From Antedon mediterranea (Eukaryota > Echinodermata > Crinoidea > Comatulida > Antedonidae): a stretch of DNA of 64,000 nucleotides. Under the pieces are notes generated by a model, which saw only the letters and a list, made by a program, of their open reading frames with translations, did no database searches and had not been told where the DNA came from. The translations under genes and the position numbers were made by a program. Shown here one piece after another: positions 1-12,240 of this stretch; positions within the stretch are counted from its first letter, which is position 1, and each line of letters begins with the position of its first letter. The stretch is taken from assembly GCF_964355755.1 (NCBI RefSeq), contig NC_092673.1:19411001-19475000 (forward strand), in the 5' to 3' direction.

Positions 1-212
1 ATACATGTTATGGAATACCGTAAAACCTCGAAAAGGTGATTGTCATATTATTATGTTGTGATTCTCTCTGTTTAGAGAAGGATGCTTTAGACCAGGTCCG
101 CCTTATTATTAGCCAATCAAAATTGTATAATTTTTGGAGGGAAAATGTTATCCTCCTCTGAAGCCTAAAATTTGCATGTCCAGTATAAAAGTGGAATGTA
201 ATAGATATTAAG

Positions 213-305
213 GGGAGAAGAGAGAATAAGATCAGAGTAGATAAAGAGAAGAGAGAATAAGATCAGAGTAGATAAAGGGAAGAGAGAATAAGATCAGAGT
301 AGATA
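213..305 (+). repeat. 31-bp tandem repeat, 3 copies
   Basis: Three near-identical copies of a purine-rich 31-bp unit containing 'agagaataagatcagagtag' start at about 221, 252 and 283. The array lies just downstream of the TATA-like motif of the possible LTR. Confidence 0.85.
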
Positions 306-432
306 AACGGAAAGATGATAAAGAGAATATTAAGGCTTGACTGGTAGTGGTAGAAAGATGTATTAATCGAATTACAAGGAATAAAAGTTCTAGTTGAGTT
401 AAATATACTTTTTGTATGAGTTATCATTCAGT

Positions 433-530
433 GACAGCTGTGTACGTCGCGTGGAAATATATACGCCTGAGAAAGCTCGGAACGACAGCTGTGTACGTCG
501 AGTGGATATACGCCTGAGAAAGCTCGGAAC
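433..530 (+). repeat. about 50-bp direct duplication
   Basis: Two adjacent copies of a unit starting 'gacagctgtgtacgtcg' and ending 'gaaagctcggaac' (433-483 and 484-530). The second copy is a few bases shorter in the 'atatatacgcc' part. Confidence 0.85.
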
Positions 531-769
531 CAACTAAACATAAATTCACTACAGTGATAGTATGAGCTTCTTTTCGAGATAGACTGTATTTGAATGTCAA
601 ATGAACAGTATGATGATCGTGTTTATATCAATATATTATTAATGACCTTACAAAGAACCCTTTATATTTCAACAATCAAGCCTCAGTTATTCTACAATTT
701 ATTGTTTTCCAAGTGGTATTTTGATTGTATCTTCTTTTTGTATGCTTCCTCGGTTAATATGGTCCTACT

Positions 770-1945
770 CCTCCTTCTTTGTCTGTATGGTCTTATACCC
801 CATTCTTTGTCTGTGGGTGGTCTTATACCCCATTCTTTGTCTGTGGATGGTCTTATACCCCATTCTTTGTCTGTGGATGGTCTTTTACCCCCTTCTTTGT
901 CTGTGGATGGTCTTACACCCCCTTCTGTGCGTGTTGATGGTATTACACCCCTTTCTTTGTGTGTGGATGGTCTTACACCCCTTTCTTTGCATGTAGATGG
1001 TCTTCCACCCCTTCTTTGTCTGTGGATGGTCCTACACTTCCTTCTTTGTCTGTGGATGGTCCTACACCCCCTTCTTTGTCTGTGGATGGTCTTATACCCC
1101 CTTCTTTGTCTGTAAGTGGTCCTATACCCTTTCTTTGTCAGTGGATGGTCTTACACCCCCTTCTTTGTCTGTGGATGGTCCTACACCCCCTTCTTTGTCT
1201 GTGGAGGGTCCTACGCCCCCTTCTTTGTCTGTGGATGGTCTTACACCCCTTTCTTTGTCTGTGGACGGTATTATACCCCCTTCTGTGCCTGTTGATGGTA
1301 TTACACCCTTTGCTTTGTCTGTTGATGGTATTACACCCTTTTCTTTGTCTGTTGATGGTATTAACTATTACACCCTTTTCTTTGTCTGTGGATGGTATTA
1401 CACCTCTTTTTTTGTGTGTGGATGGTATTACACCCCTTTTTTGTGTGTGGATGGTCTTACACCTTTTTCTTTGTGTGTGGATGGTCTTACACCCCTTCTC
1501 TGTCTGTGGATGGTCTTACACCCCCTTCTTTCTCTGTCGATGGTCTTATACCCCTTCTTTGTCTGTGGATGGTCTTATACCCCCTTCTTTGTCTGTGGAT
1601 GGTCCTACATCCCCTTCTTTGTCTGTGGATGGTCCTACACCCCCTTCTTTGTCTGTGGATGGTCCTACACCACCTTCTTTGTCTGTGGATGGTCTTATAC
1701 CCCCTTCTTTTTCTGTGGAGGGTCCTACGCCCCCTTCTTTGTCTGTAAGTGGTTCTATACCCCCTTCTTTGTCAGTGAATGGTCTTACACCCCCTTCTTT
1801 GTCTGTGGAGGGTCCTACGCCCCCTTCTTTGTCTGTGGATGGTCTTACACCCCTTCTTTGTCTGTGGGTGGTCTTATACCCCCTTCTTTGTCTGTGGATG
1901 GTCTTATACCCCTTCTTTGTCTGTGGATGGTCTGGACCCACTACT
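770..1945 (+). repeat. 30-bp minisatellite, about 39 copies
   Basis: The unit is close to 'gtctgtggatggtcttatac' followed by 'ccccttcttt', 30 bp in all. Because 30 is a multiple of three, several frames stay open on both strands for hundreds of bases and give 10-residue protein repeats such as SVDGLTPPSL. Different frames are equally open and none has an independent coding signature, so I read this as a non-coding minisatellite. Variant units recur as blocks (for example 'gtctgtaagtgg' units near 1110 and 1741, each followed by 'ggagggtcctacg' units), which suggests amplification of multi-unit blocks. Confidence 0.92.
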
Positions 1946-3252
1946 TTGATTGATTAAATCAGACATTGTTTCTTGTATGATTAGGAGACCAAGACCTTCA
2001 AAGTGAAAGTCCACAGGTGGATGCCTAAAAAGGTCTTGTACAGAACAGTATATTGTAGGTCCATGTCACTAATTTGAGGATTACTTGAATAATTATATTG
2101 AGATGTCTTTTACGAATTGATTTGGTTCGGATTTTGCTAAAAAATCAATGACTAGAGAAAATCGAGGAAAAGGATTCAGATGGTTTACAGCAAAGGCTCA
2201 TTACCATAAAAATTGAGTACATTTGTTTAGATGCAACGAAAATGACCAAGAATTATCTGAGTTTCTGACTAATGAAAGTAGGTCTACTGTAGTAAGTACT
2301 TTGAAAGACGGTGTTCTCTTAACTCATGAAAATGAGAACTTTCCGAACGAAAGAATGCTACTTTACATCAAAAATATTTCCAAATGGCATCTAACAATTC
2401 AATTCAACTTTTATTTCAGACAATTGTCCATATGGTATAATACATTACAAAAAAAAAAGAAAAGATGAAGGAGAGAGGACCAAAACTTTTATATAACGAT
2501 TGACACATCACAGTTTAGCAAACAAGTCGGCATGAGCTCAGTGATTGCTGTTTCTCAGTGATCTGTCATACTTTACGCCTATCCTATCACATCAAAAGTC
2601 AAAAATTCAGAATAATAAATTCCTGGTCATTTTTGCATTAAGTGTCATTTATTTCGGTAAAACAAATTAGGTGCATTTATACCAATGTAAACCACATACA
2701 GTATGTTCACATAATTATATAGTCAAAGGTTATAAATTCGATTGAAAATGATCAGTAGTTACTGAGATATACAGATAAGAGGTCAAAGGTCAAACTGGAA
2801 GAAACGTCATTTCCGGTCATTTTTTGACGAAACATTTCATATATGTGGTTTGTGAACAATTTAACACCAGAATCAAGTCTCTACTGTTTATAGTTGCCAA
2901 GATATGAACACTTTTTGTTTTTATGGTGGCCATTTTGAAATCAAGATGGCCGCCATACCGGACGTTGGACACTTGGCACCCCCCGATATTTGAATCTATA
3001 TACATCAAAGAAACTTTGTGGCAAGTTTCATGCTTTGGTAATAAAGTGCACAACTTGGCTATTTTTATGGCCTTAACTGCTCTACTATAATAACAATGTT
3101 AATATTAAATCTATGGTTTAAGATTATCTATAACAAATTGTATAACAGGAACTCAATAACCAAAACAAACATTAATAACAATTTCTACCCTGGTTTTCTG
3201 TATAAATGTTAATGAACTTGTTATCATCATGGGCGAAAACGTTTCCAGATTG
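1946..3252. other. no gene; repeat-like DNA
   Basis: No convincing gene. An A-run lies at about 2449-2463. The stretch from about 2560 to 3070 has the style of a dispersed repeat ('aagatggccgccata', then 'gtttcatgctttggtaataa'), but I saw no second copy in the window and cannot name a family. Short open frames here look like chance. Confidence 0.4.
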
Positions 3253-3260
3253 GCGAAAAC

Positions 3261-3406
3261 GGATCAACTGCCGTTTTGGCTCCGGAGTTTTTTTTTGGGT
3301 TATTCCATTATTAAAGTGGGGGTGTGTGGTTATGAATATTGTGTGCATGTACGTCAATAGAAATGACATTGAGAGCCCTCTTCTGTCAGTTGACTGGTTC
3401 CCGGTC
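3261..3406 (+). repeat. E1 left TIR, outer part
   Basis: Matches the reverse complement of about 13545-13683 almost base for base, including 'ctccggagttttttttt', 'aagtgggggtgtg' and 'ctgtcagttgactggttc'. It ends at 'cccggtc', where the foldback element begins. Confidence 0.85.
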
Positions 3407-4067
3407 TACCGCCTTGTAATTCCAACAACTTAAGAATATACAAAATGTTTACATAATTATATAACAATGTAGATCTATCTAATAATGTTTTTATTTTTTT
3501 GCAGATAAAGGAGGATCATCAATAAAATAAAATGATAAAAATTCCAGGCATTTAATATACGGTTTACTGATAAAATATAATGTACCAATGAAATAAACCT
3601 GGTGTTCTGAAACATTATTTTAATAACTTTTGCCGGCCTAGCGCCTTTGTGTATCTAAATCTATCTAAATAATTAAGTTAGTACAGTATTAACAAATAAA
3701 GGGTTAGGGTTATGTATAATAAAATGATAGAAATGAGGCATTATCTAATAATGTTTTTATTGATTTTTTTTCCAGTTTTTTATAGTTTTAAAATTCAAGT
3801 ACCGTTTTAATAGTGTTATGTATCCTGTAAATGCTAACCTAAAAACGTTATCTGAATGTTTCTTTTTACGTTATAGAAATGTAATAAAATAACGGTTATT
3901 AGTGAACCTAAACATTAACCAAACACTAACGTTAGAAAACCACTATGTGTTTGCTGGACTGCCACAATGGAACAATAGACCTAGGCATCATGTTAAACAA
4001 AGAAATCACGTCAAAGCAGGGTGGAGACGGAATTTTAAGACAAAGGCGTTCTATACAAATGCAAATC

Positions 4068-5300
4068 ATTCATGTATACTTTTTACAAATTTTGTTTAGT
4101 TTCTTTATTAAAAGATTTTGAAATGTTGTTATATATATAAATATTCTAATACATAGAATAGCAAAATTATCATAATACATAGGATAGCAAAAAATAAACC
4201 AAACATAACAACAACAAAATTAAATTGACAATGTATTTTTATTTAGAAATTCATTTCAATAATATAAATATTTTTTATTAAATTTCATCATTATTTACTT
4301 ACAATTAATTAATTACTTAACTTACATTACAGTAACTGAATAAATGGTACATAAAATTACTAAATAATTGCACATAAAATGCAGGTTATAATAAAGACAT
4401 AAGTATACATATAATGGTACAGGTTATAAATATTTAAATTACGCTTTTTAAATGTAATTATAATAATTAATGATGAGAACACTTACGGTTACGAGTAGAC
4501 ATGTACATTGGTACATTACAGTACGAGCAATCCTTGGCAGTGGGATAAAAACCCCTTCGTTGGAAAAAGTCCAGGTAGTCATCAAATCCATTAAACAAAT
4601 GTGGTCCTATCTTCGGCAGCATGGTCCTTGGTTTAAATGGCAGTAAAATCAAATCGAGAACGCAGTAAAATATCGGAGTTGTATAATATAGTTGAAAGTT
4701 TTTCGAAAAATGAGTGATTTGAAGACAACTGATCTTGGTTTATATACATGTGCCATATTTTAGTTTGTATACATAGCTCCATGTCGGCATGAGTGATATT
4801 GTTATATGCTTTATTATGTAATATTGTAAGCTTCAATGAGACACCTTTGTGCAGCGATAAAAAAAAGTAAAACTATGCTACAGCGGTTTTTGTTTCTTAA
4901 CCTGATTACATATATTTTATTAATATTTATTCTTCCCAACCATTTTTTTTTAAACTCAAAATTTGAAACACTACCGTTTAGCTTTTTCATTCAAATTGAA
5001 GATTGAATTTAATGAAATTTTATGTACTGTACTGTTTAACAAATCAACATAACGGTACAATAGGTTATGATTATTTCAAACCAAAATAGCTAGGTTTTTA
5101 AGGACTGATTTATCTTTAAAAAACGCCTAGAAATAAAAGAGAGAGAGAGAGAGAGAATAGCAATTACGTGTTGGAATAATACAGTAGTAACGGTACAATA
5201 TATAATCATTTTGGTAAAGAAAATCGAATACTAGGTTTTTTAAGGTCTGATTAAACCCAAGTGTGACGTCGTCTGGAAGCAGGAATTTAATATTCATAAT
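4068..5300. other. AT-rich interior of foldback element
   Basis: No gene recognised. Small open frames at 4467-4652 and 4633-4836 (minus) have no recognisable motif. A short (ga)n microsatellite lies near 5140-5158. Confidence 0.4.
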
Positions 5301-6037
5301 TAGGTGATCATTTAGAATAAAATGATCACCTATTGTTATTGTATCAAATCTTTATTGGTTATCCGCAACGAAGTTGCTGATAACCTCTTGTGATTGTACG
5401 AAATCATCATCAACATTAACTTTTTATTTCTCTTCTTTCTTTCTGTATGATTTTTGTGCAACGCTTTTCTCTGAAACTTGCAAACGTAACATTTTGTGAA
5501 CTATGTTAACATTTTGACATTTATGTAACGTCGTCAAGCGAAGCTTATATTAATTCATATAAAAATTAAGCTTATCGGATGTTGTGACGTTACCGTATGG
5601 CCAGTTGAAGTTAAAAAGTATTTTTTTCATCGCTTTCGTAAAAGTTATACAATTTTTAAATAGCGCGCACCGCCCTTCTACGTGCCAAATTTTCTTCCAA
5701 TTGTTATATTTTATTACTCAATTCATTATCTTTCGATATTGTTATCTTCAAGTTTATTTTGACAACGTCATCATACCAAAAAATTAGAACATGATGTGGG
5801 TCCCGTAATTTCACCTATGCTACACTGTATATAGATATACACAGTACAGTATATACTGTACACATTGTATATGGCTGCAATAGGCACAACTCAGCACTAT
5901 AAGCGTATAATAGGATGGCATACATCAACATTTTCCGATTGTATGTTAACGTAGGTGCATGTTTAAAAAATATGAATGTCAATAAAATGATAAAAATGAT
6001 CACCTATAATTCGTCAAAGTGACGAATTAAATTCTAG
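5301..6037 (+). mobile_element. Helitron-like non-autonomous element, copy A
   Basis: The right end carries a perfect hairpin 'attcgtcaaagtgacgaat' followed by 'taaattctag' and then T in the flank. This is the layout of a Helitron 3' end: hairpin, short spacer, CTRR, insertion before T. The left end starts 'aggtgatcattt', and the inverse 'atgatcacct' occurs just inside the right end, giving subterminal inverted repeats as in Helentron-like elements. A canonical 5' TC was not found. The interior is shared with the copy at 62811-63912. Confidence 0.5.
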
Positions 6038-7225
6038 TTACAAGTTGTACTTGGATATCAAACTGTCTATTTGGTCGTCTTGAGCCTCAAGAGAATAGCA
6101 ACTATGTATGAGCTGTAATAAACAGTAAGTACAGTATAGAAATCATATATCGACTAGCATTAAAATTACAAGTGGGAGTCTGTAGTACAGTGAAAAATTT
6201 CATTTCAAAATTTTAGCAAAATTGCTAATCAAACTGATTTAGTCGAGAAACATAGTTTTGTATTGTATTTTTTGCTACACAATTTTCGAAATGTGTAGCA
6301 ATAAGGTTGTTTTGTATAGCTTTTTGCTATGCCACACTGGCGAAATTATTCCTTGTAGTAGATAAAAGAGACGTTCAAAACAGGTTAAAAAAGAAAATCA
6401 TAGTACGGTTATTATTGTACAGTATATTAATTAAACAAGCTGAACATTTTATATAGTGATTTAATACGCAAATAATGTTTCTACATTTTTTTTACTGCAG
6501 AGTTTACGTGAATTTCTGTCAGCATTGATCATGTTGTATTCCACCACCAGATTTGCATTTGTATAGGACGCCTTTGTCTTAAAATTCCGTCTCCACCCTG
6601 CTTTGACGTGATTTCTTTGTTTAACATACCTAGGTCTATTGTTCCATTGTGGCAGTCCAGCAATCACATAGTGGTTTTCTAACGTTAGTGTTTGGTTAAT
6701 GTTTAGGTTCACTAATAACCGTTATTTTATTACATTTCTATAACGTAAAAAGAAACATTCAGATAACGTTTTTAGGTTAGCATTTACAGGATACATAACG
6801 CTATAAAAACGGTACTTGAATTTTAAAACTATAAAAATCTGAAAAAAAAATCAATAAAAACATTATTAGATAATGCCTCATTTCTATCATTTTATTATAC
6901 TACCCTAACCCTTTATTTGTTAATACTGTACTAACTTAATTATTTAGATAGATTTAGATACACAAAGGCGCTAGGCCGGCAAAAGTTATTAAAATAATGT
7001 TTCAGAACACCAGGTTTATTTCATTGGTACATTATATTTTATCAGTAAACCGTATATTAAATGCCTGGAATTTTTATCATTTTATTTTATTGATGATCCT
7101 CCTTTATCTGCAAAAAAATAAAAACATTATTAGATAGATCTACATTGTTATATAATTATGTAAACATTTTGTATATTCTTAAGTTGTTGGAATTCGATCA
7201 TGATTAAGTCAATTACAAGGCGGTA

Positions 7226-7326
7226 GACCGGGAAGCGATTTTTTTTCCGTACGAGAGTTCCTCCATCGGTTCGTTTCGGACTCAATCGACTCTTCGGTAA
7301 GCCACCGATGCTCACTGATGCGTGAC
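7226..7326 (+). repeat. E1 left TIR, inner part
   Basis: The reverse complement of 13439-13550. It contains 'gcgattttttttccgtacg' and 'ggttcgtttcggactcaatc'. With 3261-3406 it makes up the E1 left TIR displaced by the foldback element. Confidence 0.8.
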
Positions 7327-7676
7327 AGCAACCACAAAACGTGAGCAGCTTCTTTCTTTGCACGAGTGACAAATTTATACATACTATACTAGAGGCCTAA
7401 TACTATACTCACTGTAAATATAATAATAAATATTAATAGTAGTACTGAACGTCATTGTAATAATAATAATAGTCCTAGAATTTTAATAATATAATACTAA
7501 CTGTATAGGCAGCCACAAACCAATGTATGTACCACCATCAGATTCACAAACAGTAACACACACACAGCAGCAGCACTTTGTTGGTCGTCACAAGCAAGGC
7601 CAGCCTAGCTAGCCTAGCCCTACGTACGTGTGCTTTTCAATTCACATTTATTTACTCATCGTTTATAAATACAGTT
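7327..7676. other. E1 interior, no gene
   Basis: AT-rich sequence between the inner end of the E1 TIR and the LINE. It contains a short 'acacacacagcagcag' tract near 7558 and 'tagctagcctagcc' near 7605. No coding signal seen. Confidence 0.4.
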
Positions 7677-7944
7677 TCATAGCATAAATGATGGCAAGGA
7701 TCCTGCATAGAGAAGTTTACACTTCTGTTTTCGCAGGACCCTTTTACATAAAAAAACATAAAACAATAAACACAACATAATAGATACAAAATAAAAAAAA
7801 AACATTCCTATATACATTTTAGAGTTGTTCATCATCAAAAGCGATACTGTTTTTTTAACATGATTATTTGTACTATGTGTGTATACTCGCACACACCAAC
7901 ACAAATGCATAATATATGCATCTATATTTTATGAGTGAAGCATT
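7677..7944 (-). repeat. LINE 3' UTR
   Basis: Non-coding sequence downstream of the LINE stop codon. It contains an imperfect hairpin around 7698-7741 ('ggatcctgca' ... 'tcgcaggacc'), which may be a 3' recognition structure of the kind used by LINE reverse transcriptases. The exact 3' end is unclear. Confidence 0.4.
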
Positions 7945-9963
7945 TTAAGTTCTGTAATTCGATAAAATGTCTCTTTTTACATGTTTTTTTAGTATTTTAT
8001 AATTGTTGTTAACAATATCTAAGTGATTTCTACAGAGCTCGTTCCATAGTTTCGGTCCGTGAATACTGATAAAATGTTGACCAGACGTTAACCTAGAGTA
8101 TGGTTGTTTTACGCTACAAATATTTCGAAGATTATGGGTAGTATTTTCGTTTCTTTTGAATATCATTTGGATTCGTCTGGGTAAAACATTGCTTTTAATC
8201 TGGGCCATGAAACCTAGGACGGCAACTCTGTTGATATCTTGTATGTTAAGTATATTTAATTGCTTAAACAGTGGCTCAGAATGTTGCCATGGCTTTTTAA
8301 ATAAAATTATTCTAGCAGCCTTTTTCTGGAGTTTAAGAAGGGATTCTAGTGTACTATCATATGTACTGCCCCAAATAATGTTTCCATACTGAAGGTGCGG
8401 TAGAATTAATGTATTATACAAATTTGTTAAAATATAATTAGGAAAAAAATGTCTAGTTTTTATCAATATTCCAATAGACCTAGCGGCTTTTTTGCTAATA
8501 AGCCTTATATGATTTTTCCAGCAAAGGTTCTCATTTATTACAACCCCAAGAAATGTTACATTTTTTTGTTGTTCTAAAGTAATGTTATTCATTTTCAATT
8601 CAATGTTGGTTGTAATAATACGCCTTTGGGCAGTTTTAAAGATTACGTAATTTGTTTTGCTGGTGTTTAATAAAAGTTTATTAGCTTTGAACCACATATT
8701 AATTCTATCTAGTTCCACATTCATAGTGTTTGCCAATGCGTTCAGGTTATTTCCACACTTGAATCCTGTTGTATCATCGGCAAAGCTAATTAATTCAATT
8801 TGTGTACTTGAGTTACATATATCGTTTACATATACAAGAAACAACAAAGGTCCAAAAACGGACCCTTGTGGAACACCAATACTAGTCTCCTTAATATTAG
8901 ACGAAGTACCATTTATAAAAACATATTGCTTTCGTGATTTTAAGTAGTTACTGAACCATTTTAGTGTAACACCTCTTATACCATAGTGGAATAGCTTGTT
9001 CAGTAAGATACTGTAGTCAATAATATCAAATGCCTTTGACAAATCCATAAATGTGGCAATTACGAACTCTTTGTTTTCAAATGCCTTTAGTATTTTGTGG
9101 ATCAGATCAATTATAGCGTGGGAGGTTGAATGATTGTTTCGGAAGCCGTATTGCCAATCATTTAGTATATTGTAAGTTTTAAAGTAATTATACAATCTGG
9201 AATGGACTATCTTTTCAAAGATTTTAGAGAAAATTGGTAGTAGTGATATCGGGCGATAATTCGAGGCTAAATGACGGTCCCCTTTTTTGTATATGGGAAT
9301 TACTTTTGCAATTTTTATCTGTTCCGGTATTGAGCCGGAGTGAAGAGATACGTTGAATATATAAGTCAAGGGCTTTACAATAGCATCACCAACTGCCTTG
9401 AATACCTTTGGTGAAATATCATCAAAACCAGGTGTTTTGTTTGCATCAAGTGATTGAATCACTTTTAACACTTCCTCCTCATTTACATGGTAGAAAAACA
9501 TAGAGTTACTTTGCCTGTTTAGCAGGTAATCAGAGTATTGTGCCGTTGATGGCTCAATACTGTCTCGTACCTTGAGACCAACATTAATAAAATAATCGTT
9601 AATGTGGTTTGCAATAGGCTCACAACCCTCTATGAGTTTGTCACCAGATGTAAAAGTGGATGGAACATTATTTTTGCCTCCACCTGGATTTATAATATCA
9701 TTTATAATATTCCATGTTTTTTTTTTATTTCCTTTAGTATTGTTAAAAACATTTTCATAATATGATTTCTTTGCCTTTTTGCATGTACGCATAAATGACT
9801 TATTAAACTCTTTATAAATATCCTTATTTTTAGACGAGGGATGTTTTATAAATTTGTTGTACAACACATGTTTTCTTTTGCTAGACTTTAAGAGTCTTGA
9901 GCTCATCCATGGTTGTTTGAACTTTTTATACTTTTTGTGATTTTCTTGAACTTTTTCTTTTTT
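7945..9963 (-). pseudogene. LINE ORF2, reverse transcriptase part
   Basis: A long open stretch (653 codons from the Met at 9906, and open in frame up to 9963) encodes a non-LTR reverse transcriptase that would copy the element RNA at its target. Counting from that Met, visible motifs are KTPGFDDIS (about 157), NYRPISLLP (216), DLSKAFD (288), GVPQGSVFGPLLF (344) and the catalytic FADD (375). The C-terminal GPKLWNEL typical of CR1/L2/Jockey-group LINEs follows. The Met at 9906 lies in the endonuclease-RT linker, so it is not the real start. A TAA at 9964-9966 separates this part, in the same frame, from the endonuclease. The RT domain itself looks intact. Confidence 0.9.
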
Positions 9964-11024
9964 TTAAAAGTTTTTATTATATAATTTTTTGAAAGTGTTG
10001 ATAAAAGCATTGTAAGCATCATCAGGGTTTGTCCTTACATATACATCAGCCCAATCAACAGGTAATAAGTCATTATATAGTTTATTTATATTTCGTTCGT
10101 TTATTGCATATTTATGAGGTTCTATATTACCGGTTTTTACTTTAATATGTTTGTCGGGCACGGAGTGGATAATTTGGTATACCGGCAAATGATCAGATAT
10201 GTCTGAGATTAGTATACCAGATAACATTTGTTCAGAAAGTGTATTGGAGAAAATGTTATCAATTAATGAAGATGTGTTGTTTTGTATTCTAGTGGGTCTT
10301 GAAATCGATGGGTAGAAGGAATGCGACATCATTACTTCTAGAAAATTATTTACAGAATCAGTCGATGCATGCTTAAGTAAATTAATTTTAAAATCACCCA
10401 TAATGTGGCATGATTTTCCCTCGATATCAATAGTATTAAGAATATCGTCTAGTGATCTATTAAAAAGTTCTATATTCGAATCGGGAGGTCTATATATTAT
10501 ACCAACAATCGTATTGTTACATTTTTTTTCAATTATTTCAATAAAAATACATTCACAAGATTCAATAAATAGATCTTTTCGTTCTTTTATGTCAATTGTA
10601 GCAGAAACAAACATACCAACTCCCCTCCTTTACGGTTCTTCCTATCTAATGCGAGGAAGTCATAGCTCGGTAGATATGGTTTGCACGATGTATTGTTTAA
10701 CCATGTTTCCGATATACCAATAACTGTAAAGGGGTGGTTGATTAAGTTTAGGTATGTAGTTAGTTCATCAATGTGTTTATTGATACTTCGAATATTATAG
10801 TGAAGAAATGAGTAGCCAATATTTTTTAATTTCTTCACAGATTCATTCAAGTCATATGGACTCATATAAGAACATGTCTCAATAGCATTTAGCTTGTTTC
10901 TGAGACTATATTCAATGAATTCGTCATGGTCATTATTACCATTATCAATAGATATTGGATTAAATAGTATATCCATTGGATTTGATATTTCGTTTTCATC
11001 ACCGTTATTTTTATTGTTATCCAT
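9964..11024 (-). pseudogene. LINE ORF2, APE-type endonuclease part (frameshifted)
   Basis: The N-terminal part (11024 to about 10620) reads FLHYNIRSINKH and GISETWL, the first blocks of an AP-endonuclease-like nicking domain. The rest (about 10620-9964) continues in another frame with GIIYRPPDSN, GDFKINLL and SDISDHLPV. A one-base shift in the G-rich run near 10618-10625 breaks the frame, and an in-frame TAA at 9964-9966 ends it before the RT. GDFKIN has Lys where active enzymes of this family usually carry Asn (GDFN), so activity was probably lost. The Met at 11024 follows ORF1 by about 130 bp. Confidence 0.85.
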
Positions 11025-11154
11025 GCTTTGATTTTGTATGTTTATTGATTGTATTTGTCTATAAAAAAACTATTTTAATTAATATAATTTATAATACTAT
11101 GCTTATGTCTACTGCTTAATTTCAGTTACAATAACTTTCTGAATTTGTGTTACC

Positions 11155-11742
11155 TTACAATTGTTGAAATTTGTGGTAACGTGGTCTACCTCTTCCTGTG
11201 TTAGCTTTTCTGCGAGATAGACCTAGAACGTTTTCAACTTTGTATCTGACATTACTGGCCAATAGGCTGGTGCCTCCATCTGATAGATGGTATCCATCAG
11301 GTGCTAGAAGTGTGTCGACCAGCTCGCCGTTTCGTAAGAAGTTGCTATTGTCGCAGAATGTTAGGTTTGGTATTTTGTCTGTACGTATCTTGTGCTTTAT
11401 ACATGAGTTTGCTATTTCAACTCTGAAATTTAGTGGTCCTGCTCGTGGTAAGCCAAGTGATATCAAACATTTAGTGTCTGGATGTTTTGTGGCATACTCA
11501 CTGACTGTGTTGTATAGCGTTTCTGCGCACTTTTCTGGAGCTGATTCCTTTACAGAGTTAGTTATTTCGTGGATTACTATACAGTCAAGTGTTTCGTGGA
11601 TTTCATCGAGTGCATTTCCAATTTGGTCATTAGTGTATGCGTGTGTAATGCTTACATCTGCTTTTGGTAAAATACGACTTGCTTCGACTTTTTTTAAGTG
11701 CGAATTTCCTAATAGTAATACAGATGGTTTCTTGCTTTCTTA
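11155..11742 (-). pseudogene. LINE ORF1, SGNH esterase domain
   Basis: Open in one frame from a TAA at 11740-11742 down to the stop near 11155. It shows the SGNH-hydrolase layout: LLLGNSHLKK (block I, GNSH in place of GDSH), an Asn-containing middle block (HEITNS) and DGYHLSDGG (block V with Asp and His). Esterase domains of this type occur in ORF1 of CR1-like LINEs; their role is not well settled. It is in the same frame as the coiled coil upstream, so one nonsense change alone separates the two parts. The Met at 11466 is internal. Confidence 0.75.
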
Positions 11743-12240
11743 GGCTCGATGTGTGTCATTATTTTTCATTAGACTTTCTGCATACGACAATTTCTGACTG
11801 TCTTTTTTTGAGTTAACAGTTTGGAAGTCTGATGCGTCGATGGCTACCTGGGTTCGTTTTGCTTCGTACGCGTACTCCCTTGCTTTTTCTGTTTCGTGTA
11901 TTGCTGTCTGTAGTTTGTCCTGGAGATTTGTTATTTGTTTATCTTTCTGCAGGATCATATCGTTGTTTCGCTTGACATCTATGAAAGCATTAGCTGTTAG
12001 TTTGTTTTCTCTTTCTGTTTTATTGATTTTTTCTTTCATTTTTTCCATTTCTACCCTTATTTCTTGTAGGCCGGTAGCGTTGGGTTGTCTGTTGTTTTCT
12101 GTGTACTTTAGCTCCTGTCTTAGGAGTTTTTTTTCAGTCTTTAGTTTGGTGTTTTCAATGAGGATGTTGGTACTTTCTTTTAGTTCATGTCGCAGACATT
12201 CTATTTCTTTTTTCAGTGACTCACTGTTTATGAGAAGTTG
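11743..12240 (-). pseudogene. LINE ORF1, coiled-coil part
   Basis: Continuous frame with heptad-like Lys/Glu-rich sequence (for example KKEIECLRHELKES, then MEKMKEKINKTERENK from 12048). This is a probable oligomerisation region of the ORF1 protein. It starts beyond a run of nine A's (minus strand, about 12241-12249) where the frame shifts relative to the PHD finger, and it ends at the TAA at 11740-11742. The Met at 12048 is internal to the coiled coil. Confidence 0.7.

Larger units (their letters stand above)
1..560 (+). repeat. possible solo LTR
   Basis: The segment starts near 'tgttatgg' at position 6. It has a TATA-like 'tataaaag' near 184, a polyadenylation-like 'aataaaag' near 380, and ends either 'aaca' (about 540) or 'ctaca' (about 552), which fits an LTR-like TG...CA layout. 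I found no clean 5-bp target duplication and no retroviral-type coding region next to it, so a solo LTR is only a suggestion. It could equally be an unrelated repeat. Confidence 0.25.
3407..7225. mobile_element. F: foldback element with about 660-bp inverted arms
   Basis: The left arm 3407-4067 ('taccgccttgtaatt' outward) and right arm 6550-7225 are near-identical inverted copies. The right arm carries an extra 20 bp (7191-7210) close to its tip. Each arm holds the same short open frame (3902-4099 plus; 6461-6712 minus) with the shared residues LPQWNNRP and KAGWRRNFKTK, which I do not recognise. The left arm contains 'gggttagggtt'. The middle (4068-6549) is AT-rich, with no transposase seen, and contains a Helitron-like copy. 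F interrupts the left TIR of E1, so it inserted after E1. Confidence 0.75.

Noticed and set aside
17-560. Complete LTR retrotransposon at the left edge
   Set aside because: No Gag-Pol coding sequence, primer-binding site or second LTR nearby.
594-1957. Long open frames on both strands as repetitive-protein genes
   Set aside because: They follow from a 30-bp unit without stop codons; several frames are open equally and there are no flanking gene signals.
3696-3712. Telomeric repeat
   Set aside because: Only about two TTAGGG-like units, present identically in both foldback arms, so it is part of the element.
3902-4099. Gene in the foldback arms
   Set aside because: The same frame occurs in both inverted arms and reflects arm identity; the peptide is short and unrecognised.
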